64,000 nucleotides of DNA, taken from NCBI RefSeq assembly GCF_014137975.1, contig NZ_JACGWZ010000008.1, positions 1-64,000 of the forward strand, given 5' to 3'. The stretch's first letter is position 1; every line of letters begins with the position of its first letter. This DNA comes from Halosaccharopolyspora lacisalsi. GTDB taxonomy: Bacteria > Actinomycetota > Actinomycetes > Mycobacteriales > Pseudonocardiaceae. Positions 1 to 8,920 of this stretch are shown here, one piece after another. The notes under the pieces were generated by a model, which was given only the letters and a program-made list of their open reading frames with translations, had not been told where the DNA came from and ran no database searches. Position numbers and translations under genes: made by a program.

Positions 1-1015
1 ACGGAGTCCGGCGAACGTGCAGCACGACCTGGACGGCGGCGGCCAGCTGGCTGTGCAGCGCGGCGCGTCCCATGCCACCGAGCGCGGCCAGTGCCTCCAG
101 CCGTGCCGGAACCTCCAGCGGTGAGTTGGCGTGGACGGTGCCCGCACCACCGTCGTGGCCGGTGTTCAGCGCGCTCAGCAGCTCACAGACCTCCGATCCG
201 CGAACCTCGCCGACGACGAGGCGGTCCGGGCGCATCCGCAGCGCCTGCCGCACGAGATCGCGCATCCGGACCTCCCCGGCCCCCTCAATGTTCGGGGGCC
301 GCGTGATCAGCCGGACCACGTGGGGATGCTCGGGATGCAGCTCCCCCGCCTCCTCGACGCTGAGGATCCGCTCACGGGGATCGACCTCGGACAGCAACGC
401 GGACAACAACGTGGTTTTGCCGCTCGCCGTCCCGCCGACGACCAGGAAGGCCAACCGGGCCGCGACGATCGAGCGCAGGACGTGTCCCGCGGGGGCGTCG
501 AAGGTGCCCATCCGCTCCAGGGACCGCAGGTCGTGCACCGCCGGGCGCAGGACGCGCAGGGAGAGGCAGGTTCCGTCCGCGGACACGGGCGGGAGTACGG
601 CGTGCAGTCGCACCGCGTGGGCCACTCCGAGATGCGACAGCCAGGCGTCCACCCACGGTCGGGCGTCGTCGAGTCTGCGTCCGGCGGAAAGGGCGAGCCG
701 TTGTGCCAACCGGCGTAGCCCGTCCTCGTCGGCGAACGTGACCGACGATCGCGTCAGTCCCGCGCCCCGGTCCACCCACACCGCCTCCGGTCCGGTCACC
801 AGCACGTCGGTCACGTCCGGGTCACGCAGCAGCGGTTCGAGTACGCCCGCTCCGAGGAACTCCCGCTGCAACATCCGCATCGCGGTCAGGACGTCGGCGT
901 CCCCGACCAGCCCACCGGCCTCCTCCCGCACGGCGGTGGCAACCGCCGAAGAGGTGATTTCGGCTCCGTCCACGACCAGGCGGGCACGAACTCGCTCCAC
1001 GAGGTCGGCACTCAT
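1..1015 (-). CDS. tadA: TadA/CpaF-family secretion ATPase, 3' end beyond window
   Basis: Reading leftward from ATG at 1015 gives an open frame of about 338 residues that runs off the window edge, so the C-terminus is missing. Visible motifs are a Walker A loop, GGTASGKTT, an Asp/Glu box (SVEEAGELHPEH), and the GEVRG...LNTGHDGGAGTVHANS stretch typical of type II/IV secretion ATPases of the TadA/CpaF branch. Such hexameric cytoplasmic ATPases power assembly of Flp/Tad pili. The start overlaps the stop of the upstream ssd gene (TGATG), so the two are translationally coupled. The order ssd-tadA is the same as in mycobacteria (Rv3660c-Rv3659c, from memory). The remaining tad genes should lie just left of the window. 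Confidence 0.9.
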   Translation of the reverse strand, partial: MSADLVERVRARLVVDGAEITSSAVATAVREEAGGLVGDADVLTAMRMLQREFLGAGVLEPLLRDPDVTDVLVTGPEAVWVDRGAGLTRSSVTFADEDGLRRLAQRLALSAGRRLDDARPWVDAWLSHLGVAHAVRLHAVLPPVSADGTCLSLRVLRPAVHDLRSLERMGTFDAPAGHVLRSIVAARLAFLVVGGTASGKTTLLSALLSEVDPRERILSVEEAGELHPEHPHVVRLITRPPNIEGAGEVRMRDLVRQALRMRPDRLVVGEVRGSEVCELLSALNTGHDGGAGTVHANSPLEVPARLEALAALGGMGRAALHSQLAAAVQVVLHVRRTP

Positions 1016-2118
1016 CACGCCCCCACCGACATGCTCGCCTCGAGCTCACCGTCCAGGGCCGTGAGGATCTCGCGCGCACCCCGGGCCAACGGTCCCCGCA
1101 GCGCCGCCCCGGACGAGCACAGCCCGGACCGGTCGAGAGTCGCGGGAAGACCGGGCTGGGACCGCATGGCGGTGAGCACGTCGAGGCCCACCGCCCGCCC
1201 GACGTCGGCGACCTTGAGTCCGCCGGGCGCGGGACCGCGCACCACCAGCGACAGCGCCGTGGTCACGTCGCGCAGCCCGGTCACGAGCCCGGCCGCCGCC
1301 GCGCAGGCCCGCACCTGCGCGGGAACGATCACGGTGGTCAGATCGGCTTGGCGTACCGCCTCCGCGGCGGGTTCGTCGAGGACTCGCGGCAGATCGCAGA
1401 CGACCGTCTCCCCCGCTCGACGACCCGCGGCGATCACGGATCGCACGGCCCCGGGGGTCCGTCCCCGCGTCGCGTTGTCCCGATCGCAGGACAGCAGCGT
1501 GAGCGCACCCGAGCCGACTCCGCGTCGCGGCAACGCCTCGTGGAGGGCACCGACCGACACCCGACCTCCGGAAACGCTGAGTCCGGACCAGCGCAGTCCG
1601 CCGAGAGCTTCGGCGCCCACCGCCAGGTCCAGGCCCCCGCCGAGTGGATCGCAGTCCAGCAGCAGGCAGTCCCGCCGCTGACGAGCGGCGACCACGGCGG
1701 TGGCCGTGGCGAGCGTGGAGGCACCCGCTCCTCCGCACCCTCCGATGACGGCCAGCACCCGCCCCGCTCGCGGTGCGGAGGCCTCGACGCCTTCGGCGAG
1801 CAGATCGGCCAGGTACGTCTCGTCCCGGGGAAGTTCCACGACCCGCTCGGCTGCCAGTTCGAAGGCCACGCGCCACAGGTCGGGAGGAGGTTTGGTTCCT
1901 ATGATCACGATCCCGGTACGGCGCGAAACCCCGCCACCGGCGACCGCGGTGGCGGCGGGCCCGTCCAGCAGGAGCAGGGAGGCACTGCGCCACTCCGCCC
2001 CCGCGGCGGCGGGATCGGTCAGCCGCCGAAGGTCGCACCCGGCCACGGCGGCGAGTCGGAACACCTCCTCGGCAAGTCCCTCGTCCGTGGTGACCAACAG
2101 CGGCTGCGTCGTGGACAT
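1015..2118 (-). CDS. ssd: Septum-site-determining / CpaE-like MinD-family protein
   Basis: A 367-residue protein with an N-terminal receiver-like region (residues about 1-120) and a MinD/ParA-type ATPase domain. Its P-loop reads GGCGGAGAST, lacking the usual lysine of KGGxGKT, as I recall for the Ssd (Rv3660c) family. LLLDCDPLGGGLDLAVG follows as the second ATPase motif. CpaE-like proteins position Tad machinery, and Ssd affects septum formation in mycobacteria. I chose ATG 2118 because GGGAGAGG-like Shine-Dalgarno sequence precedes it and because upstream in-frame extension runs through the 6C RNA hairpins. It is coupled to tadA by a start/stop overlap. Confidence 0.85.
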   Translation of the reverse strand: MSTTQPLLVTTDEGLAEEVFRLAAVAGCDLRRLTDPAAAGAEWRSASLLLLDGPAATAVAGGGVSRRTGIVIIGTKPPPDLWRVAFELAAERVVELPRDETYLADLLAEGVEASAPRAGRVLAVIGGCGGAGASTLATATAVVAARQRRDCLLLDCDPLGGGLDLAVGAEALGGLRWSGLSVSGGRVSVGALHEALPRRGVGSGALTLLSCDRDNATRGRTPGAVRSVIAAGRRAGETVVCDLPRVLDEPAAEAVRQADLTTVIVPAQVRACAAAAGLVTGLRDVTTALSLVVRGPAPGGLKVADVGRAVGLDVLTAMRSQPGLPATLDRSGLCSSGAALRGPLARGAREILTALDGELEASMSVGA

Positions 2119-2200
2119 CTCGACCTCTCCCCGAAGTGATCTGGCTTTGAGTCCAGCCTGGCGCGGTGCCGATCCGCTGCCCACCCTCATTTCCCACGCC

Positions 2201-2228
2201 TGTGGACAACTCCGGCCCCTGTGGACGA
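2201..2228. promoter_or_regulatory. Two DnaA-box-like 9-mers
   Basis: TGTGGACAA at 2201-2209 is the exact reverse complement of the actinobacterial DnaA box TTGTCCACA, and TGTGGACGA at 2220-2228 differs by one base. They are in the same orientation, 19 bp apart, in the leader between the 6C RNA and ssd. Binding by DnaA is inference. Confidence 0.35.
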
Positions 2229-2319
2229 ACAAGCTCACGGCACGAAGCAGCCGAAGCGGAAAACCGCGGGGATCGGGCGGTCCGTCGACAACGGCGCGAG
2301 GAAAGGGGCAGCGGGGAAG

Positions 2320-2420
2320 AGCGGAAGAGAAAGGGCGACCCCCGCCAGGGGGGAGGGACGGGGGCCGCCGAAGGTTCAGCTCCGGGGGGTCGAGCTGAAC
2401 CGGTCCGGGAGTACCGGACC
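2320..2420 (-). ncRNA. 6C-motif small RNA
   Basis: On the minus strand two hairpins carry runs of six cytosines in their loops, the defining feature of the actinobacterial 6C RNA. Hairpin one (2401-2373) has 10-bp arms GGTTCAGCTC/GAGCTGAACC and loop GACCCCCCG. Hairpin two (2364-2339) has a CCCCCG/CGGGGG stem and loop TCCCTCCCCCCTGG. A T-rich stretch follows. A further small hairpin GGTCCGG-tactc-CCGGACC (2420-2402) sits at the probable 5' end. In M. tuberculosis the 6C RNA (B11) lies between Rv3660c and Rv3661, exactly this position between ssd and the HAD gene, which strongly supports the call. Ends are approximate. C-rich loops are thought to pair with G-rich ribosome binding sites of target mRNAs. 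Confidence 0.8.
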
Positions 2421-2426
2421 CCCCAT

Positions 2427-2432
2427 ACTGTA
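2427..2432 (-). promoter_or_regulatory. -10 element for 6C RNA
   Basis: The minus-strand hexamer TACAGT lies about 7 nt before the inferred 6C 5' end near 2420. No convincing -35 is seen. The same hexamer recurs in front of gntP. Confidence 0.4.
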
Positions 2433-2627
2433 TCCCCTCCCCACCGAGTGATGCTTTCCGTCCATTCGGAGGAATATGAGCAGCAGGTAAGCAGCCATCC
2501 GACCCAGTAACCACTCATTCGGATGATCCGGAAAACACCTCGGTGTGTCCGCTCCCGCATATCGCGCACACCTCGTGATCAACGAGAACGCGGTGACCGG
2601 CACCGGCGTCGACGGCGTCCCGGCTCG

Positions 2628-2633
2628 TATGCT
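2628..2633 (+). promoter_or_regulatory. -10 element, leaderless start of HAD gene
   Basis: TATGCT is followed after 7 nt by GTG at 2641, so transcription should begin at the start codon itself. The same hexamer and spacing is found before the LysR gene at 13792. Confidence 0.5.
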
Positions 2634-2640
2634 GAACCTC

Positions 2641-3462
2641 GTGACAGAGCCCGAGAGCCAACCGGCCCCCGCCGGAGTCGCCGCGTTCTTCGACCTGGAC
2701 AAGACTGTCATCGCCAAGTCGAGCACGCTCGCGTTCAGCCGCCCGTTCTTCCGGGAGGGGCTGATCAACCGGCGTGCCGTCCTCAAAAGCACCTACGCCC
2801 AGTTCCTGTTCATGCTGGCCGGGGCCGACGCCGACCAGATGGACCGGATGCGCGCCCACATCACCTCCCTGTGCACCGGGTGGGACGTGGAGCAGGTCAA
2901 CGCCATCGTCGAGGAGACGCTGCACGACATCGTGGACCCCCTGGTCTACAAGGAGGCCACCCAGCTCATCGAGGAGCACAAGGAGCAGGGGCACGACGTG
3001 GTCGTGCTCTCGGCCTCCGGTTCCGAGGTCGTCGAGCCCATAGCCCGGCTGCTCGGCGCGACCCACACGACGGCGAGCCGGATGGGCGTGGCCGACGGCC
3101 GCTACACCGGGGAGGTGGAGTTCTACTGCTCGGCGGCGAACAAGGCCCTGGCCGCCGAGGAACTCGCCGAACGACACGGGTACGACCTCGCGCTCTGCCA
3201 CGCGTACTCCGACTCCGTCACCGACCTGCCGCTGCTGGAGGCGGTCGGCCATCCGATCGTGATCAACCCCGACCGCAAGTTGCGCAAGGAAGCCGTGCAA
3301 CGCGGTTGGCCCTCGCTGGCCTTCGAACACCCGGTATCGCTGCGGGCACGCATCCCGACCCCCTCCGGCACCACCATCACCGCCGCCGCCGTCGGCATGG
3401 GAGCGGTCGCCGCCGCCGGCGCCGCCTGGTACGGACTCCGCCACCGCCGCCGCCAGTCCTGA
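2641..3462 (+). CDS. HAD-IB family phosphatase, SerB-like (Rv3661 type)
   Basis: A 273-residue HAD hydrolase. Motif I is DLDKTVI near residue 18, giving the nucleophile and acid/base aspartates. Motif II is the serine in VVLSASGSE. Motif IV is YSDSVTDLPLL. The family includes phosphoserine phosphatases and inhibition-morphological-differentiation proteins; substrate cannot be read from sequence. A hydrophobic segment at the C-terminus followed by RHRRR suggests a single membrane anchor with the catalytic domain inside the cell. GTG 2641 is preferred because a TATGCT -10 box lies 7 nt upstream; ATG 2629 would sit inside that box. It is divergent from the 6C/ssd side, as in mycobacteria. Confidence 0.85.
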   Translation: MTEPESQPAPAGVAAFFDLDKTVIAKSSTLAFSRPFFREGLINRRAVLKSTYAQFLFMLAGADADQMDRMRAHITSLCTGWDVEQVNAIVEETLHDIVDPLVYKEATQLIEEHKEQGHDVVVLSASGSEVVEPIARLLGATHTTASRMGVADGRYTGEVEFYCSAANKALAAEELAERHGYDLALCHAYSDSVTDLPLLEAVGHPIVINPDRKLRKEAVQRGWPSLAFEHPVSLRARIPTPSGTTITAAAVGMGAVAAAGAAWYGLRHRRRQS

Positions 3463-3871
3463 AAGGGATCACGGAACACCTGGTGAGCGACCATTTCGTG
3501 ACCGGGAAAGCCCTTGCGGTGATGCGCGTCACCGACTAAAAATGGAAGTGCGGAACCGAAATCGGCCAGCGAGGTCGTAGAGGAGAAACGGCCTCGTCCC
3601 GACCAGGCTCCGTGCGCGAGTCACGGGCACCCACGCGCAGCCCCTCTTCGGCGGTCAAGTCGCTCACCAGGGTTGCGTACCGGGACGCCGGACGCCGAGC
3701 CCGCCAGTTACGACAGCAAGCGCAGCATGGTAACCCGATGGCTCGCGCGAGAAGCGGCGCTCGCCAATGCAGCTTGGCGGGCGCCGCCACCATGTCGAAG
3801 GCCGTTCACCACCGTGCCCCCGGGAGAGTCCTCACGCTCGACACGATGTGCGTTCGGCGTGGCGCACAGCG
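3463..3871. other. Gap with no convincing gene
   Basis: About 410 bases between the HAD gene and the nagZ promoter. Short open frames exist on both strands, but none has a clear ribosome binding site or a recognisable motif. I see no tRNA or strong terminator here. Confidence 0.5.
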
Positions 3872-3900
3872 TTGACCGACTTCACCATCGTGGGTAGCTT
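3872..3900 (+). promoter_or_regulatory. Sigma-A-type promoter of the nagZ operon
   Basis: TTGACC (3872-3877), a 17-nt spacer and TAGCTT (3895-3900), a good housekeeping-type promoter, with about 70 nt of leader to the nagZ start. CTTACGA, overlapping the -10, recurs at about 9427 ahead of the murR-like gene and could be a shared regulator half-site (inference). Confidence 0.65.
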
Positions 3901-3974
3901 ACGAAACCTATCGATTCCTCGGTGAACGACTTTCGAGCCACGTCGTCCGACGCACGACGGGCAAGGAGGCGACA

Positions 3975-5810
3975 GTGCCGCTCATGAGTGCTCCTCACCG
4001 CGTCGCGGTAGCCCTGATCAGCAGTATCGCCCTCGTGTCGGTCGGTGTGGGCACCGGTGGCGCCGCTCCCCCTCCCCCCGATCACCGCGGTCGGGTGAGC
4101 GACGAAGCGGCACGGTCCTGGACGCGGCACAAGATCGCGCGGATGTCGCTGGAGGAGAAGGTCGGCCAGCTTTTCGTCACCTACGCCTACGGGCGCACGG
4201 CCGACACGGCCCATCCCGACAACCGCGCGGAGTTCGGAGTCGACACTCCCGCCGAGGTGGTGCGGCGCTACCACCTCGGCGGCGTCATCCACTTCTCCTG
4301 GACCGACAGCCTCCACGAGCCGAAACAGATCGCCGAGCTGTCCAACGGACTGCAACACGCGGCCGCGTCCTCGGGCGCGGGGATCCCCCTGACGATCTCC
4401 ACCGACCAGGAACAGGGGCTGGTGACCCGGATAGGCCCCCCGGCCACTCAGCTTCCGGGCAACATGGCGCTGGGAGCGGGACGCAGCGCCGACGCGGCCG
4501 AACAAGCGGCGGCGATCACGGGCCGTGAGCTGCGCGCGATGGGGCTGACCCGCGACTTCGCCCCCGTCGGGGACGTCAACGTCAATCCGCTGAACCCCGT
4601 GATCGGGGTGCGCTCGTTCTCCTCCGATCCGCAGCTGGCCGCACGGCTGACCGCCGCGCAGGTGCGGGGCTACCAGGACTCGGCACCCGCGGACGAGACG
4701 GTCTCCTCGGCCGTCAAGCACTTCCCCGGCCACGGGGACACCAGCGTGGACAGCCACACCTCGCTGCCGGTCATCGACCACACCCACGAGGAGTGGGAGC
4801 GGCTGGACGCACCGCCGTTCCGACAGGCCATCGCCGAGAACGTCGACTCGGTCATGACCGCCCACATCAAGGTCCCGAAGCTGGATGACTCGGGGGAGCC
4901 CGCGACGTTGTCGCCCAAGGTGCTGACCGGGATGCTGCGGGAGGAGCTCGGCTACGACGGCGTCATCATCACCGACTCGCTCCAGATGGACGCCGTGCAA
5001 AAGCTGCACAGCGACGCCGAGCTGCCGGTGCTGGCGCTGAAGGCGGGCGCGGACCAGCTGCTGATGCCGCAGAACCTGTCGGTGGCCATCGACAGCGTGC
5101 TCCGGGCGGTGCGCTCCGGTGAAATCACCGAGCGGCGCATCGATGCCAGCGTCGAACGCGTCCTGATGATGAAGCTCCGCCGTGGCGTGATCACCGACCC
5201 GTTCGTCGACGTCTCGCGCGTGGACGAGGTCGTGGGCGCACCGGAGCACCGCCGGGCGGCCCAGCGGATCACCGACGACACGATCACCCTGCTGCGCGAC
5301 GACGCCGGACTGCTGCCGCTGGCCGAGAACCCCGGACGGATGCTCGTCACCGGCCGGGGCGAGCAGGCCACGGCCACGCTGGCGGAGAAGATCCGGCAAC
5401 GTGGCCCGGAGACCTCGGCACTGGCCACGGGCAGTTCACCCGGCCCCGAGCAGATTCACCGAGCGGTCGAACGAGCCAAGAAGCACGATGTGACCGTGGT
5501 GCTGACCAACGCCGCGTGGACCGAGGAGCACGCGAGCCAACGGGACCTGCTGCGGGCGTTGCGGGACGCCGGGGTGCGCGTCGTCGCCGTGGCGGTACGG
5601 GATCCCTACGACGCGGCTTACGTGGATCGGGTCCGGACGTGGCTGAGCACCTACTCCTCCAAGGCGGTGTCCATGGAGTCGCTGGCGCGGGTGCTGTTCG
5701 GCGAGATCGCTCCGACCGGCAAGCTCCCCGCCCCCGTTCCCGACCCGGATCACCCCGGGACCAACCTGTACCCGTTCGGACATGGTCTGACCTGGCGAGG
5801 AGCACCATGA
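3975..5810 (+). CDS. nagZ: Secreted GH3 beta-N-acetylglucosaminidase
   Basis: A 611-residue protein with an N-terminal signal peptide (hydrophobic residues about 10-30, AxA-like end at GGAAP). The GH3 catalytic domain has the diagnostic KHFPGHGDTSVDSH loop near residue 248, which carries the NagZ His-Asp acid/base, and the nucleophile aspartate in ITDSLQMDA near residue 334. A second GH3 C-terminal domain follows. The enzyme removes GlcNAc from the non-reducing end of peptidoglycan fragments, here probably outside the membrane. GTG 3975 is fixed by AAGGAGG six bases upstream. The stop overlaps the namZ start (ATGA), and the later neighbours namZ and murQ make a cell-wall salvage role very likely. 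Confidence 0.92.
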   Translation: MPLMSAPHRVAVALISSIALVSVGVGTGGAAPPPPDHRGRVSDEAARSWTRHKIARMSLEEKVGQLFVTYAYGRTADTAHPDNRAEFGVDTPAEVVRRYHLGGVIHFSWTDSLHEPKQIAELSNGLQHAAASSGAGIPLTISTDQEQGLVTRIGPPATQLPGNMALGAGRSADAAEQAAAITGRELRAMGLTRDFAPVGDVNVNPLNPVIGVRSFSSDPQLAARLTAAQVRGYQDSAPADETVSSAVKHFPGHGDTSVDSHTSLPVIDHTHEEWERLDAPPFRQAIAENVDSVMTAHIKVPKLDDSGEPATLSPKVLTGMLREELGYDGVIITDSLQMDAVQKLHSDAELPVLALKAGADQLLMPQNLSVAIDSVLRAVRSGEITERRIDASVERVLMMKLRRGVITDPFVDVSRVDEVVGAPEHRRAAQRITDDTITLLRDDAGLLPLAENPGRMLVTGRGEQATATLAEKIRQRGPETSALATGSSPGPEQIHRAVERAKKHDVTVVLTNAAWTEEHASQRDLLRALRDAGVRVVAVAVRDPYDAAYVDRVRTWLSTYSSKAVSMESLARVLFGEIAPTGKLPAPVPDPDHPGTNLYPFGHGLTWRGAP

Positions 5811-7075
5811 GCGGACTGAACCGCCGCACCTTCCTGACCGCATCGGCCCTGTCCGCGCCACTGCTGAGCCTGTCGGGCAGCTGCGCCACCGCCGCTCCGG
5901 GGCCCGCGCGGACCGGCGCCGACACGCTCGCCCAGCAGCACTGGCGCCCGTTGGCCGGACGGCGTACCGGGGTCATCACCAACCCGACCGCCGTGCTCTC
6001 GGATCCGGAAGCCGGGTTCCGGCACATCGTCGACGACATGCACGCGGGCGGGGCGGTGGACCTCGCGGCGGTCTTCGGACCGGAGCACGGCTTCCGGGGC
6101 ACCGCCCAGGCCGGCGGTTCGCAGGGCGACTACACCGACCCGCGGACGGGGCTTCCGGTCTACGACACCTACGGCGCCGGTGCCGAGGACATCGCGGGCA
6201 TGTTCCGCGCGTCCGGGATCGAGCAGGTCGTGTTCGACATCGCCGACGTGGGCGCGCGCTTCTACACCTACATCTGGACCATGTACACCGCCATGCAGGC
6301 GGCGGTGAAGGCGGACGTCCCGTTCGTCGTACTGGACCACCCGAACCCGATCGGCGGCACCGTGGCCGGTCCTCGGCTGGATCCGGAGTTCGCCTCCTTC
6401 ATCGGGATGCTGCCGATCGTGCAGCAGCACGGCATGACCGCCGGTGAGCTGGCCCGAATGTTCGACCGCGAGTACCTGCCGGACGCTGTGGGGGCCGCGC
6501 TGCCGAAGCTGGACGTGGCCGAGGTCCGGGGGTGGTCGCGATCGCAGCCCATCGACGAGACCCGCCTGCCCTGGGTACCGCCGAGTCCGAACATGCCGAC
6601 CCCGGACACCGCCGCCGTCTACCCGGGAACGGGCATGTTCGAGGGCACGCTGCTGTCCGAGGGACGCGGCACGACGCGACCGTTCGAGTTCATCGGGGCT
6701 CCGGGCATCGACTGGCGCTGGGCGGAGGAGCTCAACGCGGCCGGACTGCCGGGCGTGCTCTTCCGGGAGACCCACTTCGTGCCCACGTTCTCCAAGCACG
6801 CCGAGGCCACCTGCGGCGGTGTCCACGTGTACCGCACCGGACAACGGGAGTTCGACGCGATCCGCACCGCCGTGGCGATGATCGTGACCGCCCGTCGGCT
6901 GTACCCCGAGGTGTTCGGCTGGAGACCGGACCACTGGATCGACGAGCTCACCGGATCGACCAGGCTGCGGCACATGGTCGACGCGGGAGCCGACACCGCG
7001 GAGATCGTCGGCGCCTGGCGGGGCGAACTCGACGACTTCCGCCGTCAACGCGAGCCCCACCTGCTGTACCGGTGA
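5807..7075 (+). CDS. namZ: Exo-beta-N-acetylmuramidase, NamZ/DUF1343 family
   Basis: A 422-residue protein starting at ATG 5807, overlapping the nagZ stop by 4 bp. The N-terminus has a twin-arginine-like NRRTFL followed by a hydrophobic stretch and a cysteine (SGSC), so it is exported and possibly lipid-linked, though the lipobox is weak. The body matches the DUF1343/GH171 family: GVITNPTAV, an FGPEHGFRG motif with conserved Glu-His, and PSPNMPT. Known NamZ enzymes release MurNAc from the non-reducing end of peptidoglycan chains. Together with NagZ it would give complete exo-lytic breakdown of glycan to monomers. Frame, overlap and context are all clear. Confidence 0.9.
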   Translation: MSGLNRRTFLTASALSAPLLSLSGSCATAAPGPARTGADTLAQQHWRPLAGRRTGVITNPTAVLSDPEAGFRHIVDDMHAGGAVDLAAVFGPEHGFRGTAQAGGSQGDYTDPRTGLPVYDTYGAGAEDIAGMFRASGIEQVVFDIADVGARFYTYIWTMYTAMQAAVKADVPFVVLDHPNPIGGTVAGPRLDPEFASFIGMLPIVQQHGMTAGELARMFDREYLPDAVGAALPKLDVAEVRGWSRSQPIDETRLPWVPPSPNMPTPDTAAVYPGTGMFEGTLLSEGRGTTRPFEFIGAPGIDWRWAEELNAAGLPGVLFRETHFVPTFSKHAEATCGGVHVYRTGQREFDAIRTAVAMIVTARRLYPEVFGWRPDHWIDELTGSTRLRHMVDAGADTAEIVGAWRGELDDFRRQREPHLLYR

Positions 7076-7090
7076 TCTGTTGAGGTTGCG

Positions 7091-8839
7091 ATGCGCACGA
7101 GAATGCTGGTCACGGCACTGCTTTCGGTAGCGGTGGTGACCACCAGCGGCATGTCCACCCCGCCGCGGGGGGAGGTGCACGGGCGGTTCGACCGTCCGCG
7201 GAGCGGCTTCGCCCCGGCGACGACCGCGCTGCACGAGGGCTCCCCGCGCAGCGCGGGACTGGACCCCGACCCCATCAGGGCGGCGACGCGGCAGCTCGCG
7301 GCATGGACGCGGCAGGTTCCCGGCCGCGAACACCCCATGTACGGAGGCGCGGTGAGCCTGCTCGCGCACGACGGGACGATCGTCAGCCGCGAGGCGGCCG
7401 GGTACGAGCTGCGCTACGCGGACGGCGAGGGGACCGAACTGCCACCGGGACGGCGGGAGAAGGCCCGCACGGACACGATCTTCGACCTCGCCTCGATGAC
7501 CAAGCTGTTCACCTCGATCGCCGCGTCGCAGCAGATCGAGGACGGTGCGATCGAACTGCGCGCTCCCGTGGCGGAGTACCTGCCGGAGTTCGGCGTCCAC
7601 GGCAAGCGGGACATCACCGTCCGGCAACTGCTCACGCACACCTCGGGGCTGCAGGCCGAGGTCCAACTGTGGAAGCTGCCACCCGAGCGGCGAATCCCGC
7701 ACGTCATGGAGCTGAAACCGACCAGCCCACCGGGAAGCGGATACCGCTACTCGGACCCGAACATGATCGTGCTCGGCGAGCTCGTCGAGCGGGTTTCCGG
7801 CAAACCGCTGGACGAGGTGGTCTCCGAGCGCATCACCGAGCCCCTGGGGATGGACGACACCGGCTACAACCCGCCCCGGTCGGAACTGCACCGCATCGCC
7901 GCCACTGAGTACCAGACCTCGCCGTATCGCGGCATGGTGCGCGGCCGGGTGCACGACGAGAACGCGTGGTCGCTGGGCGGTGTCGCCGGGCACGCCGGGA
8001 TCTTCTCCACCGTGGACGACCTCGCGGTGCTCGGTCAGGCACTGCTCAACGGGGGTAGTTACCGCGGCGAGCGCATCCTCGACGAGCGCGGCGTCCGCAG
8101 GTTGATGACCAACTACAACACCGAGTTCCCCGAGCACTCCCACGGCCTGGGCTTCGAACTCGACCAGCGCTGGTACATGGCGGGGCTGAGCGGTCCGCGC
8201 AGCGCCGGGCACACCGGGTACACGGGTACCTCGATCGTGCTCGACCCGGCATCGCGGTCGATGGCGATCCTGCTGACCAACCGCGTCCACCCGTCCCGCG
8301 AGTGGGGCTCGAACAACCCCTCGCGGGTGGCGCTGTCCCAGGGACTGGCCCAGTCCCTGGCCGTGGAACCCCGGCGCGGCGACACCGCGTGGTTCACCGG
8401 GTCGAGCTCCACTCCGGCGACGTTGAGCACCGACTCGCTCGGCGGGACGACCGGAGAGGTGGACGTCTCCTTCGACGCCTTCGTCGACACCCAACGGGAC
8501 ACCGACGGCAGCGACCGGCTCGCGGTCGAGTACAGCACCGACGACGGCCGGTCGTGGCATCCGGTCACCCTCGAAGCCACCGGCCCCGGCGCCCCGGAGG
8601 AGCCGCGGCGGACTCTCGCGGGGTCGGGGCATCGCGCCTGGTGGAAGGTGCACGGATCGATCCCGGCCGATCGTTCGGCGGTTCGGGTGCGCTGGCGCTA
8701 CTCGCCCGACGAGCGCTACGTCGGCCGGGGTGTCTACGTCGAGGACATCACCGTCACCGACCGCGATGGCGTCCTGCTGGCCGGCGAGCGGCAGCCGGGA
8801 CGCCTGCGCGCGGACGGGTGGCTGCCCCGCGTTCGGTGA
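7091..8839 (+). CDS. Secreted serine beta-lactamase-fold hydrolase
   Basis: A 582-residue exported protein (signal peptide residues about 1-22). Class C beta-lactamase/DD-peptidase motifs are present: SMTK near residue 135 (nucleophile Ser and Lys), YSD near 220 in place of YxN, and HTG near 374. Residues about 430-582 form an extra C-terminal domain that looks beta-rich. Genes of this type often accompany NamZ and are assigned to removal of stem peptide or to esterase functions; the true substrate is unknown. It begins 15 bp after namZ and belongs to the same operon. A role in freeing MurNAc from peptides is inference. Confidence 0.85.
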   Translation: MRTRMLVTALLSVAVVTTSGMSTPPRGEVHGRFDRPRSGFAPATTALHEGSPRSAGLDPDPIRAATRQLAAWTRQVPGREHPMYGGAVSLLAHDGTIVSREAAGYELRYADGEGTELPPGRREKARTDTIFDLASMTKLFTSIAASQQIEDGAIELRAPVAEYLPEFGVHGKRDITVRQLLTHTSGLQAEVQLWKLPPERRIPHVMELKPTSPPGSGYRYSDPNMIVLGELVERVSGKPLDEVVSERITEPLGMDDTGYNPPRSELHRIAATEYQTSPYRGMVRGRVHDENAWSLGGVAGHAGIFSTVDDLAVLGQALLNGGSYRGERILDERGVRRLMTNYNTEFPEHSHGLGFELDQRWYMAGLSGPRSAGHTGYTGTSIVLDPASRSMAILLTNRVHPSREWGSNNPSRVALSQGLAQSLAVEPRRGDTAWFTGSSSTPATLSTDSLGGTTGEVDVSFDAFVDTQRDTDGSDRLAVEYSTDDGRSWHPVTLEATGPGAPEEPRRTLAGSGHRAWWKVHGSIPADRSAVRVRWRYSPDERYVGRGVYVEDITVTDRDGVLLAGERQPGRLRADGWLPRVR

Positions 8840-8920
8840 CCGCGCGATGGCGCGGCAGTCGGAATAGGATCACTTTCGTCCCTTTCCACATCGCTCACAG
8901 CTATCGGCGAAGGAGTCACC

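Noticed and set aside
2201-2228. Chromosomal origin of replication
   Set aside because: Only two DnaA boxes and no dnaA, dnaN or AT-rich unwinding region.
3536-3875. Short frames between the HAD gene and nagZ on both strands
   Set aside because: No ribosome binding site, conserved motif or codon-bias support.
5750-8653. 967-codon open frame antisense to namZ and the serine hydrolase
   Set aside because: Low-complexity Arg/Gly/Val-rich translation without motifs; opposite strand has clear enzyme motifs. Long shadow frames are expected at this GC content.
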